64,000 bases of DNA from Maricaulis sp. (GTDB lineage: Bacteria; Pseudomonadota; Alphaproteobacteria; Caulobacterales; Maricaulaceae). Position 1 is the stretch's first letter, and each line of letters opens with the position of its first letter. Shown here in pieces: positions 24,988 to 33,237 of this stretch. The notes under the pieces were generated by a model. The model did not search any database. It saw only the letters and a list, made by a program, of their open reading frames with translations, and had not been told where the DNA came from. The stretch lies in the NCBI RefSeq assembly GCF_017643475.1, contig NZ_JAEPNI010000002.1, positions 744,001 to 808,000 of the forward strand, written 5' to 3'. The translations under genes and the position numbers were made by a program.

Positions 24988-27612
24988 ATGGCTTTTGACG
25001 CGCATATGCGGCTGACATCCGACAATCCGGACCGGATTGCGCTGATCTGCGCCTCAAGCCGCGAGCAGATCAGCTACAAAACGCTGTCGGATCGCATCGA
25101 ACTCTTCGCACTGAGGCTTGAAGCCGGCCGCGGCGTGGTGCTGATCGAAACGGACAACTCGGTCAACGCGGTCTTCGCCTATCTCGCAAGCCTGCACGCC
25201 CAGTGTCCGGCCCTGCTCGTCGATGCTGAGGCGACAGCACAGAAACAACAGCTGCTAGAGCAATTTCCGGTCCTGTACGTCTACGCCGCTCACGACGATT
25301 CACTCGACATTCGACAAGCTCACCGCGACACACCCCTGCACCCCGACCTCGCCCTGCTGCTTTCAACTTCCGGCTCGACCGGACAACAAAAACTGGTCCG
25401 CCTGTCGCACCAAAACCTGCGCAGCAATGCCGAGGCGATCTGCCGGTATCTCGAGCTCACCCACGGGGATTGCGCACCGACCGGCCTGCCGATGGACTAT
25501 TCCTTCGGTCTGTCCGTCATCAACTCGCATCTGCACGCAGACGGTCGCCTGCTGGTCACGGGAAAATCGCTGATCGAGGACGCGTTCTGGGCCGATTTCC
25601 GCGCGCACAACTGCACCAGTTTTTCCGGCGTGCCCGAGCACTTCAAACTCATCGAGAAAACGGGCCTGTTCCCCACCGACGCCCCGAGCCTGCGGTATGT
25701 CACACAAGCGGGCGGACGCCTGTCGCCCGACCGTGTCGAGGCCCTGGCCCGGCAAGGAGCCGCGGACGGCTGGGCGTTTTATGTCATGTACGGGCAAACC
25801 GAGGCGGCCCCACGCCTGTCCTATCTGCCGCCGCATCTGGCAGCCTCGCGCCCCGGCTCCATCGGGCGCGCCATTCCGGGCGGAAGGTTAAGCCTGATCG
25901 ACGCGGACGGGAACGCCATCACCCGCCCAGGCATCACCGGCGAGCTGGTTTATCACGGCCCCAATGTGATGATGGGGTATGCCACAACGAAAGATGATCT
26001 GGCCCGGCCACCGGAGACCGACTGCCTCCGCACAGGCGATCTCGCCAGTTTCGATGCCGACGGGCTGTTTACACTGCAGGGCCGCGCGGCGCGCTTCCTC
26101 AAGATCGCCGGAAAACGTGTCAGCCTTGATGCCGTGGAAGAACGCCTGGCCAGCCAGGGCATCGAAGGCCTCGCAACCGGCCGGGACGATTTTCTGGGCC
26201 TGGTGCTGACAAAGGTCAGCGACGCGGAATCGGTCGCGGCGGATTTGAGTGAAGAGCTGGGTATTCCGGCCAGCCGGCTTCACACCTGCTCTACAGAGCA
26301 CATACCGTTCAAGGCAAACGGCAAACCTGATTACCAGACCGCCCTGGCCCTAATCGAAGCGTCAGCAAAACCTGAGACCAGGGTCGAAGGACCGAGGCTG
26401 CAGCAAATTCTCGCCGCTTTCCGGGAACAATTCCCCGGCGAGCGCATTTCACCTGAAACCAGTTTCGATGAACTGGAAGCCTCCTCGATCGAGTTCGTCG
26501 ACCTTGAAATCCGTCTCGGCGCCATTTTGTCCGACCTGCCGCAAGGCTGGCACCAGCTTAGCATCGCCGAACTGGACACGCATGAAGACACCAGCATTGC
26601 CAAGGCAACACCGCGTTTCTACGACATGGCGGCCCTGCGATCGCTCGGCACCCTGCTGGTTGTGCTGATCCATATCGTCGGCGACAAACCGGAAACCGGC
26701 CTGCGTCTTGAGCGCGACTCCCTTCTGTTCGCGACATTCGACATGCTCAGCTATCTCTCCATGCCGCTCTATACCCTGCTCGCAGGCCTGTCTTTTGCCA
26801 TGCTGGGGCGCACCGAGATGTCGCCTGCGCGATTCCTGAGCCACACCGTGCGTACAGTCGTGATCCCCACCCTGATCGCCATGTTCACCTTCGCTGCGAT
26901 CTCGACAGTCATGGGCACACGCTTTGGCATTTTCGGCCTGGATCAGCTGATCGACACACTGGTCATGCCCTACGCCCACTTCTGGTTCATCAATGCCTTC
27001 ATCATGATGACCGGGGGGGCATACCTGATTTGGCGAGTAGCTGGTGAACGGGCCCTGTGGATCGCGATTACCCTCGGCTGTCTGCCTATTCTCACCCCGT
27101 TCGCGCTCCCGGAAGATACCTGGGCGACCAATCGCATGCTGGCCATTTTGCCCTTCTTCGTGCTTGGGCTCGTTCTGACGCGGTTCGAGCATGTCTTGGA
27201 GAAGACCAGATGGTGGCTTCTGGGCGCCGCACTTCTGACGGCGACCGCGCTTTATCCGATGGCCTACGCCTACATGCAGGACACCCAGCTGACAGCGAAT
27301 TTTCGAAGCTGGAACGGTTTCCTGCTGAGCCTCTCGCTGATCATCATCGTGATGCATGCCTCACCGGCGCTGCGATGGCTCAGGCCGTTGGCAGCGTATT
27401 CGTTCGCGATCTATCTCTGGCACGTCTTCGGGACATCAGCGACACGCCGGCTGCTCGAAGGAATGGGGCTGGACAATCCCGCCCTGCACCTGGTGGCCGG
27501 TTTGATTATGGGACTGGGTCTGCCCGTCCTGCTCTACCATGTCCTGCAATACATCCCGCTGGGACATATCGTGCTGGGCCAGCGTGCCGGGCGCCGGAAG
27601 ACGCCCGACTGA
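24988..27612 (+). CDS. Fusion: AMP-forming adenylation domain + carrier domain + membrane acyltransferase 3
   Basis: 874 aa. Residues 1-455 are an ANL adenylation domain: P-loop STSGSTGQQK at 126-135, MYGQTEAAP at 267-275, RTGDL at 348-352, RFLKIAGKRVSLDAVEERL, and the catalytic Lys446 in NGKPDY. Residues 470-535 are a carrier domain with SFDELEASSIEFVDLE, in which Ser500 would receive phosphopantetheine. From about 544 to the end is an acyltransferase family 3 membrane domain of around ten helices, starting LRSLGTLLVVLIHIVG (His562) and ending AIYLWHVFG. The layout suggests that an acyl or aminoacyl group is activated in the cytoplasm, loaded on the carrier and handed to the membrane enzyme for transfer to an exported glycan or lipid; compare the separate DltA/DltC/DltB proteins. 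Substrate unknown. AGGGGG precedes ATG 24988. It appears to be a single-gene unit. Confidence 0.88.
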   Translation: MAFDAHMRLTSDNPDRIALICASSREQISYKTLSDRIELFALRLEAGRGVVLIETDNSVNAVFAYLASLHAQCPALLVDAEATAQKQQLLEQFPVLYVYAAHDDSLDIRQAHRDTPLHPDLALLLSTSGSTGQQKLVRLSHQNLRSNAEAICRYLELTHGDCAPTGLPMDYSFGLSVINSHLHADGRLLVTGKSLIEDAFWADFRAHNCTSFSGVPEHFKLIEKTGLFPTDAPSLRYVTQAGGRLSPDRVEALARQGAADGWAFYVMYGQTEAAPRLSYLPPHLAASRPGSIGRAIPGGRLSLIDADGNAITRPGITGELVYHGPNVMMGYATTKDDLARPPETDCLRTGDLASFDADGLFTLQGRAARFLKIAGKRVSLDAVEERLASQGIEGLATGRDDFLGLVLTKVSDAESVAADLSEELGIPASRLHTCSTEHIPFKANGKPDYQTALALIEASAKPETRVEGPRLQQILAAFREQFPGERISPETSFDELEASSIEFVDLEIRLGAILSDLPQGWHQLSIAELDTHEDTSIAKATPRFYDMAALRSLGTLLVVLIHIVGDKPETGLRLERDSLLFATFDMLSYLSMPLYTLLAGLSFAMLGRTEMSPARFLSHTVRTVVIPTLIAMFTFAAISTVMGTRFGIFGLDQLIDTLVMPYAHFWFINAFIMMTGGAYLIWRVAGERALWIAITLGCLPILTPFALPEDTWATNRMLAILPFFVLGLVLTRFEHVLEKTRWWLLGAALLTATALYPMAYAYMQDTQLTANFRSWNGFLLSLSLIIIVMHASPALRWLRPLAAYSFAIYLWHVFGTSATRRLLEGMGLDNPALHLVAGLIMGLGLPVLLYHVLQYIPLGHIVLGQRAGRRKTPD

Positions 27613-27625
27613 CTCGTCCTGCAGG

Positions 27626-28489
27626 TCAGGATTTGATCACGGCGGTGATGGCATCGCTGGCCGCAAACAGGCCATCAACGTCACCGTCAAAGGCCTCCGG
27701 TCGTACGGCCGTCGGATAGACCTCTGCCAGTGCTGCAAGCGCAGCTTCCAGCGCATCCGCCAGCGCCGCGTTTTCCATGCGGATCGCAGGCATCTGCCGA
27801 CCCGCGATGTCAGAGGCCGCCCGTTCGAAACCAAAACCGTCCAGATAGGCCTCGACCGCCCGCGGTTCAGCGGCAGCGAACTGGTACTGCAACACGGCAC
27901 GATGGATCAGGCCTGCCATCACCTTGGCATAGACGCTGGCTTCGCTTTCCTCGGTGGCCGGTCTAAAGGTCTCGGCTGCGTTGATGGCGTTGAGCACGCG
28001 CGTCACCGCTGCGCCCACTTCCTCATCGCTTCGCCCGTCAAAAGGCGCCGCTGACGCGTCGGACATCAGATCGAGGAAGTTCTCGGCTCCCAGCGCAATC
28101 ACAACCTCTTCCAGATCGACATAGATCTCCGAAATCGGATGCGCGAACATTTCCGCCGCTGCAGAACGTCCGCCATCTTCCAGCGCACCGATACCGGCCA
28201 GGTAGTGGGCGCGAATGACTTCAAGCGCACTCAGATAAACGACAGGGTCCTGACGTGCGAGCTCCGGATCTATGCCGAACTCGCCGCCACCACCGGATTC
28301 ATTTTCACCTTCAGCACCACTTTCGCCCTCGCCTTCACCGGCGTGGCTGGAGAGTGCGGTCTGGTCATCAACCGGCTGGCCGTGCTCGGATCCACCCTCG
28401 CCCATCTCGCCACCACAGGCAGCCAGTCCCCCCATCAAGGCCATGGCGCCAACCTGGCTCCAAAGCTTGGACTTACGCTTGATCCCCAT
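27626..28489 (-). CDS. Unknown lipoprotein with Gly/Glu-rich linker
   Basis: 287 aa from ATG 28489 (MGIKRKSKLW); AAGGA lies seven bases upstream, and a GTG 15 bases earlier would overlap that site. Lipoprotein signal: basic start, MALMGGLAAC with the lipobox Cys, then about 45 residues of disordered linker very rich in Gly and Glu. The remaining 215 residues are mostly helical (DPVVYLSALEVIRAHYLAGI, FAHPISEIYVDLEEVVIAL). The pattern of a helical bundle after a lipobox recalls imelysin-like proteins, but I cannot see the imelysin HxxE-type motif, so I leave it unnamed. It is divergent from piuC with a candidate Fur box between, which could make it iron-regulated. Confidence 0.8.
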   Translation of the reverse strand: MGIKRKSKLWSQVGAMALMGGLAACGGEMGEGGSEHGQPVDDQTALSSHAGEGEGESGAEGENESGGGGEFGIDPELARQDPVVYLSALEVIRAHYLAGIGALEDGGRSAAAEMFAHPISEIYVDLEEVVIALGAENFLDLMSDASAAPFDGRSDEEVGAAVTRVLNAINAAETFRPATEESEASVYAKVMAGLIHRAVLQYQFAAAEPRAVEAYLDGFGFERAASDIAGRQMPAIRMENAALADALEAALAALAEVYPTAVRPEAFDGDVDGLFAASDAITAVIKS

Positions 28490-28558
28490 GACCTGTCCTT
28501 TCACTGATCGACGTCGCGAACACTTCTGTTAAAACGTCATATCGGCTTGCCGTGAAAC

Positions 28559-28573
28559 TGACAATTATTCTCA
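28559..28573 (+). promoter_or_regulatory. Candidate Fur box
   Basis: TGACAATTATTCTCA matches the 7-1-7 Fur consensus TGATAATNATTATCA at every defined position except two (C for T at 4, C for A at 12). It lies nine bases before the piuC start and about 70 bases from the divergent lipoprotein gene. PiuC-type dioxygenases are commonly iron-repressed. Binding by Fur itself is inference. Confidence 0.55.
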
Positions 28574-28582
28574 GGACACAAA

Positions 28583-29245
28583 ATGCTCTTGCAGTTGGAA
28601 AAAGTCTGCACCGAAGCTGAAGTCACCACCCTGCGTGACCTGATCACCCGCCAGGATAATTTCCAGGACGGCAAGGCCACGGCGGGTTATGCCGCACGCC
28701 AGGTCAAGGACAACGAACAACTCGCCAGCGGCGCCGAGATCGATACGGTCCGTTCGGTTGTTCGCAAGGCTCTCGAGAAACACCCGCTCTACCGACCCTT
28801 CGCCCAGCCCAGGGCGGTGACGCGCATGCTGGTTTCGCGTTACACGCCAGGCATGGAATACGGCACTCATGTCGATGATGCGTTGATGGGGGGGCGACGC
28901 ACCGACCTCTCCTTCACCCTCTTCCTGTCCGCACCGGACAGTTATGAAGGCGGCGAGCTGGTCATCGAGGATATGGGCGGCGAAAGCGCCATCAAGCTGG
29001 GGCCCGGCGATGCCGTGATCTATCCCACCGGGGCCCTGCACCGTGTAGCCACAGTGACGGGCGGCGAACGCCTCGCCGTGGTCGGCTGGATCCGCAGCCT
29101 GGTACGCCGGGCTGATCAGCGCGAAATCCTGTTCGATCTGGAACTCACCAGTCGCGCGATCTACGAAAAAGACGGCAAATCAGCCATTTTCGACACGCTG
29201 TCCAAGACCCGCTCCAACCTGTTGCGCATGTGGGCAGAGGACTAA
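28583..29245 (+). CDS. piuC: PKHD-type Fe(II)/2-oxoglutarate dioxygenase (PiuC/YbiX)
   Basis: 220 aa. The double-stranded beta-helix iron ligands are His96 and Asp98 (GTHVDDALMGG) and His153 (ALHRV); Arg163 should bind 2-oxoglutarate. The N-terminal LLQLEKVCTEAEV and NEQLASGAEI, then RTDLSFTLFLS and YEGGELVIED, match the YbiX/PiuC family, which is usually encoded near TonB-dependent siderophore receptors. Here no receptor is adjacent. The substrate of this family is not settled. AGGACA precedes ATG 28583. It converges on tamB and the stop codons share CTAA. Confidence 0.93.
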   Translation: MLLQLEKVCTEAEVTTLRDLITRQDNFQDGKATAGYAARQVKDNEQLASGAEIDTVRSVVRKALEKHPLYRPFAQPRAVTRMLVSRYTPGMEYGTHVDDALMGGRRTDLSFTLFLSAPDSYEGGELVIEDMGGESAIKLGPGDAVIYPTGALHRVATVTGGERLAVVGWIRSLVRRADQREILFDLELTSRAIYEKDGKSAIFDTLSKTRSNLLRMWAED

Positions 29246-32200
29246 TCGAACTCCCGCCGCCAGCGCAGGGAGACAGACGCGTCTGTATCATCGCTGATAC
29301 GTGAAAGCAGGCTGAGATCTGGCGTCAGTGACCACTCGACACGGGTCGTCGCCAGTGCGGAAAGACCGACGGTCTCCACCTCCAGATACACGTCATCACT
29401 GATCTGGTGCCCCCCGGTCACGGCAATCGTGCCATCCGCATTGGAGGTGATCCGCAAACGGTCAACACCGGCCCGGTCGCGCAGCTCGTTGATCATGTTG
29501 AACATGGAATATCCGGACAATTGTGCCGCGATCTGCGCGGTTTCGAAGGCAGACAGTTCTGTCGCGTCCCGCCCGAACAACAGGCGAGACAGGATCTCGT
29601 CCTGCGGCAATTGCGGCGTACTGGAAAGCATCAGCTCAGGCGCATCTACACTGCCTGCGATACGTGCTTCCACCGTCAGATCGGAACGTTGATGACGCGC
29701 GTCGATCTCAACCCGGGCGGTGGTCAAGCGCCCATCCAGATTGACCTGCCCCCGGGTCAGGTCAAAAGGCCGGGACAACAGGTAGGCCTCACCGCCCTTG
29801 AGGGTCGCGTTCCCGGAGACACGCGGTCGGGAGAGACGTCCGCTCAGAACCAGCTCAACACTCCACTCGCTGTCGAAGCCAGTGCCAGCGACCCGCACGC
29901 CTTCCTCCGACGTCACGCGATAGTCCAGTCGGACTTCGGGGCCAACATAATCACTGCGCGCACGACCGTCTGGCAGATTGATCTCGGTGACGACGGGATT
30001 GGGGATGGCCTCTGCGGTGTCATTACCGGGCGTCACATGAAGCTCGTCGATTCTCGACTGGCCTGACACCAGCCAACCGGTCGCGTCTGCGCTCACAAGC
30101 GTCTGACCACTCAATGTCATGTCCAGATCCGGCAGCGAAAGCAGACGCATCCGCGTCATTTCCAGCCTTGCCTCTCCGCGATAGCCGGTCTCCGCATCCA
30201 GGCGAAACTCGCCCTGTCCACTGGCCCGCCCGTGAGCACCATCGCTCATCTCCAGGGTCTCGACCCGCAGCCGGTCGCCGGCAAATTCCGTGACAATCTC
30301 GATATCGGCAAAACTCGAGCCATACGTCCCAGACAACACCCGGCCGCGATGCAGCGACGCATGCCCGTTCACCGTCGGGACCTCGACACGCCCGCCAAGC
30401 TCCAGTGAGGCCTCAACCTGTCCTGAAAGATCCGCTGTCGCGGGTAACAGCAGCCGGGCCAGCGGCGCGATCTCGCCATGAACCGCGATTTCACCGCCAA
30501 GCGCCCCCTCGGCTTCCTCCGCCAGGATCCTGACCACAAGGGCATCGCCCTCGACTTGCAGATCGAGACGGTTGCGGCCATCGATCTCCAGCTCTGCGCC
30601 CACTTGCAGAACCGGCGCTGTATCATCATGACGCGAAGTCAGATCACGTATGCTCAGCTCGCCATCGCCCTGCCAGTGACCGTCCGCATTGACCAGCTGC
30701 AGGCGCGCTGCCACTTCGCCCGACAAGTCCGGAAGCCCCCGCGTATAGCCCACGAGGTCGGCTGGAATTTCACTCGCCACGACGTCAATTTGCTGTGGCG
30801 ACAGGACCAGATCCAAGACGCCGGCACCCATCAGAACGCGTCCGCGCGCCTGCAGCGGGCCCGCCAGCAAGCGGATCGGCGTTTCCGTACGGATAGCCGC
30901 CTCACCCCAGACACCGGCAAGTGACAGGCGACCAGCAAGTCCTTCAGGCGTGAGCGACAATTCTCCGGGCAGATCCAGCACGAAATCCGTTCCCAGCTGA
31001 CCGGACAGCTCGCTATTCAGCGTCATGGCCTGCAACGGTCCCGAGAGGGTGATTTCCGCTGCGGACAGACTTCCGCCCGGGATCAGGCGAGCCGGGGTTT
31101 CAAGACGCGCTTCCATCTGCCCGGCAAACAGGTCCGCAGTCTGGCCGGTATAATCCAGCGTGGCATCAAACCGACCGACGTCGCTGGCGACCAGCTGGAT
31201 GGCTAGAGCCTCGCCCTGAAGCTCACCGCGCCCGGAAGCCGTGATCGCGCCCCAGCGCCCGTCGGTCAGATTCAGCGCAGCGCCGCTGGCATTCAGGTCG
31301 GCCGTGCCGGAAAGCTCCAGCGCCTGATCGGACAATTGCCCACGCAGGCCCCATCGCGCCAGCACAGCGCCTTCATCATCCAGCGACGACTGGATGACCA
31401 GTTCCGGCCCGGCTAACCGGGTCTCGCCAATCCGGATCTCGCTCGCAGCAAGACCGGCGTCGAGACTGATCTGTCCCGCATCGCTCCCGGCTTCCAGGTT
31501 CAACGCAAGAACGCCTGAACCACCTATCGGGCCGGCCAGGTTCGCAAGGCCAGCGGCTCCGGCCATTGCCACTGACCAATCCCCGCTCGCACCGAGTTGG
31601 GCGGAGATGTCGAGGTCGACGGCCCGCCCGTTCAGCTCTCCATTGTCCAGCCACCAGACTTCAGCCTCTCGTCTAAGCTGCGCTCCGGCCGTCAATCCAT
31701 CCAGAAAGCCTAAACTGGCCTCTGGCCAGACCACCCGGTCCGCGGCAATCTGAATGGTGAACATCTCGGAGTTTTCACCGGTTATGTTTGCCGAGAGCGA
31801 ACCGGAGAGGTCCTGATAAAGCCGGCCTGCATCCGGCAATTCCAACAGCGCGGAAAACCGGGTTTGCCCGTCTTCGTAGGCGCCATTCGCCGTGATCTGA
31901 GCAGCGTTTGTTTCCAGCAGCAGACGATCCAGCCGATAGGTGTTTCCACTCGATTGCGCCTGCAGCTCGATCTGCAATTCATCACCAATCAGCCCCGCCA
32001 GAACAGGCTCGGCCAGCACCAGCCCCGACGCCGCCAGTCTGCTCTCCAAGCGAAATTCACCGTCATCGCGCGAAAGCTCTACGGGCCCGGAAAGGTCAGA
32101 AATCACAGCCTGGGTGTGCTCCAGCCCGGACAGGGTCATCTCGCCCGTGAACTGCGCCCGCGGTCGACGTTCCACGCGGCCTTCAAAACCGGCACTGGCC

Positions 32201-33237
32201 AGTCTCAACTCAGGTGGAAGAAATTCCGCTGCCACCTCGCCGTCCACACGCGCCGACAACCGCCACCCCTCGCCCTCACGCAGAGCACTAGCCTCCAGGC
32301 CGTCAGCGAGGAGCGTCGCACGCGTCAGGTCCAGCTCACCGAGCGTCCCGTCCGCGGTCAGCTGAACCAACTGCAGAGCCTCGCCCGTCGCAGCCCCCAG
32401 AATCGGCCATCGGGCGAGATTGATCGACGTGTCAGACGACCAGACAGTCTCCGTCCAGTCCAGTGCACCGGACGCCAGTCCGACTTCATCCGCCTCCACA
32501 CTGAACGCACCACGCCCCGCCTCGAACTCTCCGGTAAGGTCGGCGCGGACACTGACTGCGCGGCCGGGAAGCCGCATCATATGCGCTATCGGACTGCCGC
32601 CAGGCACGTCCATGCGAATTGTACCTTGCAGGCCAGCCGCGTCGCGGTGAAGCGCCAGCGCGATGTGGTCCTCACGATCGCTCAGCCCCTGCCCGGAAAA
32701 GTCGAGTGCCACAACGTCGCCATTGACCAGCCGGGCCTGGCCCCGCACCGCATAACGGCCGCCCGGCCCGGCAACGCCGGGCGCGATCACCAGGTTTTCC
32801 AGCACCGCACTGCGCAGATCCAAATCCGGCAAACCACCGCTCGATGCACCCGCCGCCGCCTGCGAGGAGCGTTGCGGGCGCCGCAATACGCTGACATGAG
32901 CTGCCGTGATCTCCTCGATGATCAGCGGCCGAAACAGGGCACTCAGACTGTCCCAGTCACCGCGCACATTCTCGAGCACGAGCCACTCGCCGTCTGCATC
33001 GCTGAACGCCAGCCGGTCAATGGTGAAACGCGCCAGTACATTGCCGCGCACCCCCTCCACATCCAGCCGGCCAAGCGCGCCCATCTCGCGGCCATCCAGC
33101 ACCGAAGTCACAAAGGCACGGCCGGGACCGTGGGTGAGCAAGCCAAGCGAGACAAGGCCGGCGAGCACAATTCCGCCCAGAGCCAGCGCCCCGCGGCGCA
33201 GCCAGCGATGTTTCAGAAGATCGCGGAGCCCCTGCAT
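29242..33237 (-). CDS. tamB: Translocation and assembly module subunit TamB
   Basis: 1331 aa, a very long bridge protein between inner and outer membrane. A signal-anchor helix lies at about 13-32 (WLRRGALALGGIVLAGLVSLG), followed by around 1000 residues of repeated short beta strands forming the lipid-transfer groove, and a C-terminal DUF490/TamB domain containing PRVSGNATLKGGEAYLLSRP, DEILSRLLFGRDATELSAFE and, at the end, SLRWRREFD. It is translated from ATG 33237, overlapping the tamA stop (TGATG). Known TamB proteins move phospholipids to the outer membrane and help assemble some autotransporters. Confidence 0.94.
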   Translation of the reverse strand: MQGLRDLLKHRWLRRGALALGGIVLAGLVSLGLLTHGPGRAFVTSVLDGREMGALGRLDVEGVRGNVLARFTIDRLAFSDADGEWLVLENVRGDWDSLSALFRPLIIEEITAAHVSVLRRPQRSSQAAAGASSGGLPDLDLRSAVLENLVIAPGVAGPGGRYAVRGQARLVNGDVVALDFSGQGLSDREDHIALALHRDAAGLQGTIRMDVPGGSPIAHMMRLPGRAVSVRADLTGEFEAGRGAFSVEADEVGLASGALDWTETVWSSDTSINLARWPILGAATGEALQLVQLTADGTLGELDLTRATLLADGLEASALREGEGWRLSARVDGEVAAEFLPPELRLASAGFEGRVERRPRAQFTGEMTLSGLEHTQAVISDLSGPVELSRDDGEFRLESRLAASGLVLAEPVLAGLIGDELQIELQAQSSGNTYRLDRLLLETNAAQITANGAYEDGQTRFSALLELPDAGRLYQDLSGSLSANITGENSEMFTIQIAADRVVWPEASLGFLDGLTAGAQLRREAEVWWLDNGELNGRAVDLDISAQLGASGDWSVAMAGAAGLANLAGPIGGSGVLALNLEAGSDAGQISLDAGLAASEIRIGETRLAGPELVIQSSLDDEGAVLARWGLRGQLSDQALELSGTADLNASGAALNLTDGRWGAITASGRGELQGEALAIQLVASDVGRFDATLDYTGQTADLFAGQMEARLETPARLIPGGSLSAAEITLSGPLQAMTLNSELSGQLGTDFVLDLPGELSLTPEGLAGRLSLAGVWGEAAIRTETPIRLLAGPLQARGRVLMGAGVLDLVLSPQQIDVVASEIPADLVGYTRGLPDLSGEVAARLQLVNADGHWQGDGELSIRDLTSRHDDTAPVLQVGAELEIDGRNRLDLQVEGDALVVRILAEEAEGALGGEIAVHGEIAPLARLLLPATADLSGQVEASLELGGRVEVPTVNGHASLHRGRVLSGTYGSSFADIEIVTEFAGDRLRVETLEMSDGAHGRASGQGEFRLDAETGYRGEARLEMTRMRLLSLPDLDMTLSGQTLVSADATGWLVSGQSRIDELHVTPGNDTAEAIPNPVVTEINLPDGRARSDYVGPEVRLDYRVTSEEGVRVAGTGFDSEWSVELVLSGRLSRPRVSGNATLKGGEAYLLSRPFDLTRGQVNLDGRLTTARVEIDARHQRSDLTVEARIAGSVDAPELMLSSTPQLPQDEILSRLLFGRDATELSAFETAQIAAQLSGYSMFNMINELRDRAGVDRLRITSNADGTIAVTGGHQISDDVYLEVETVGLSALATTRVEWSLTPDLSLLSRISDDTDASVSLRWRREFD

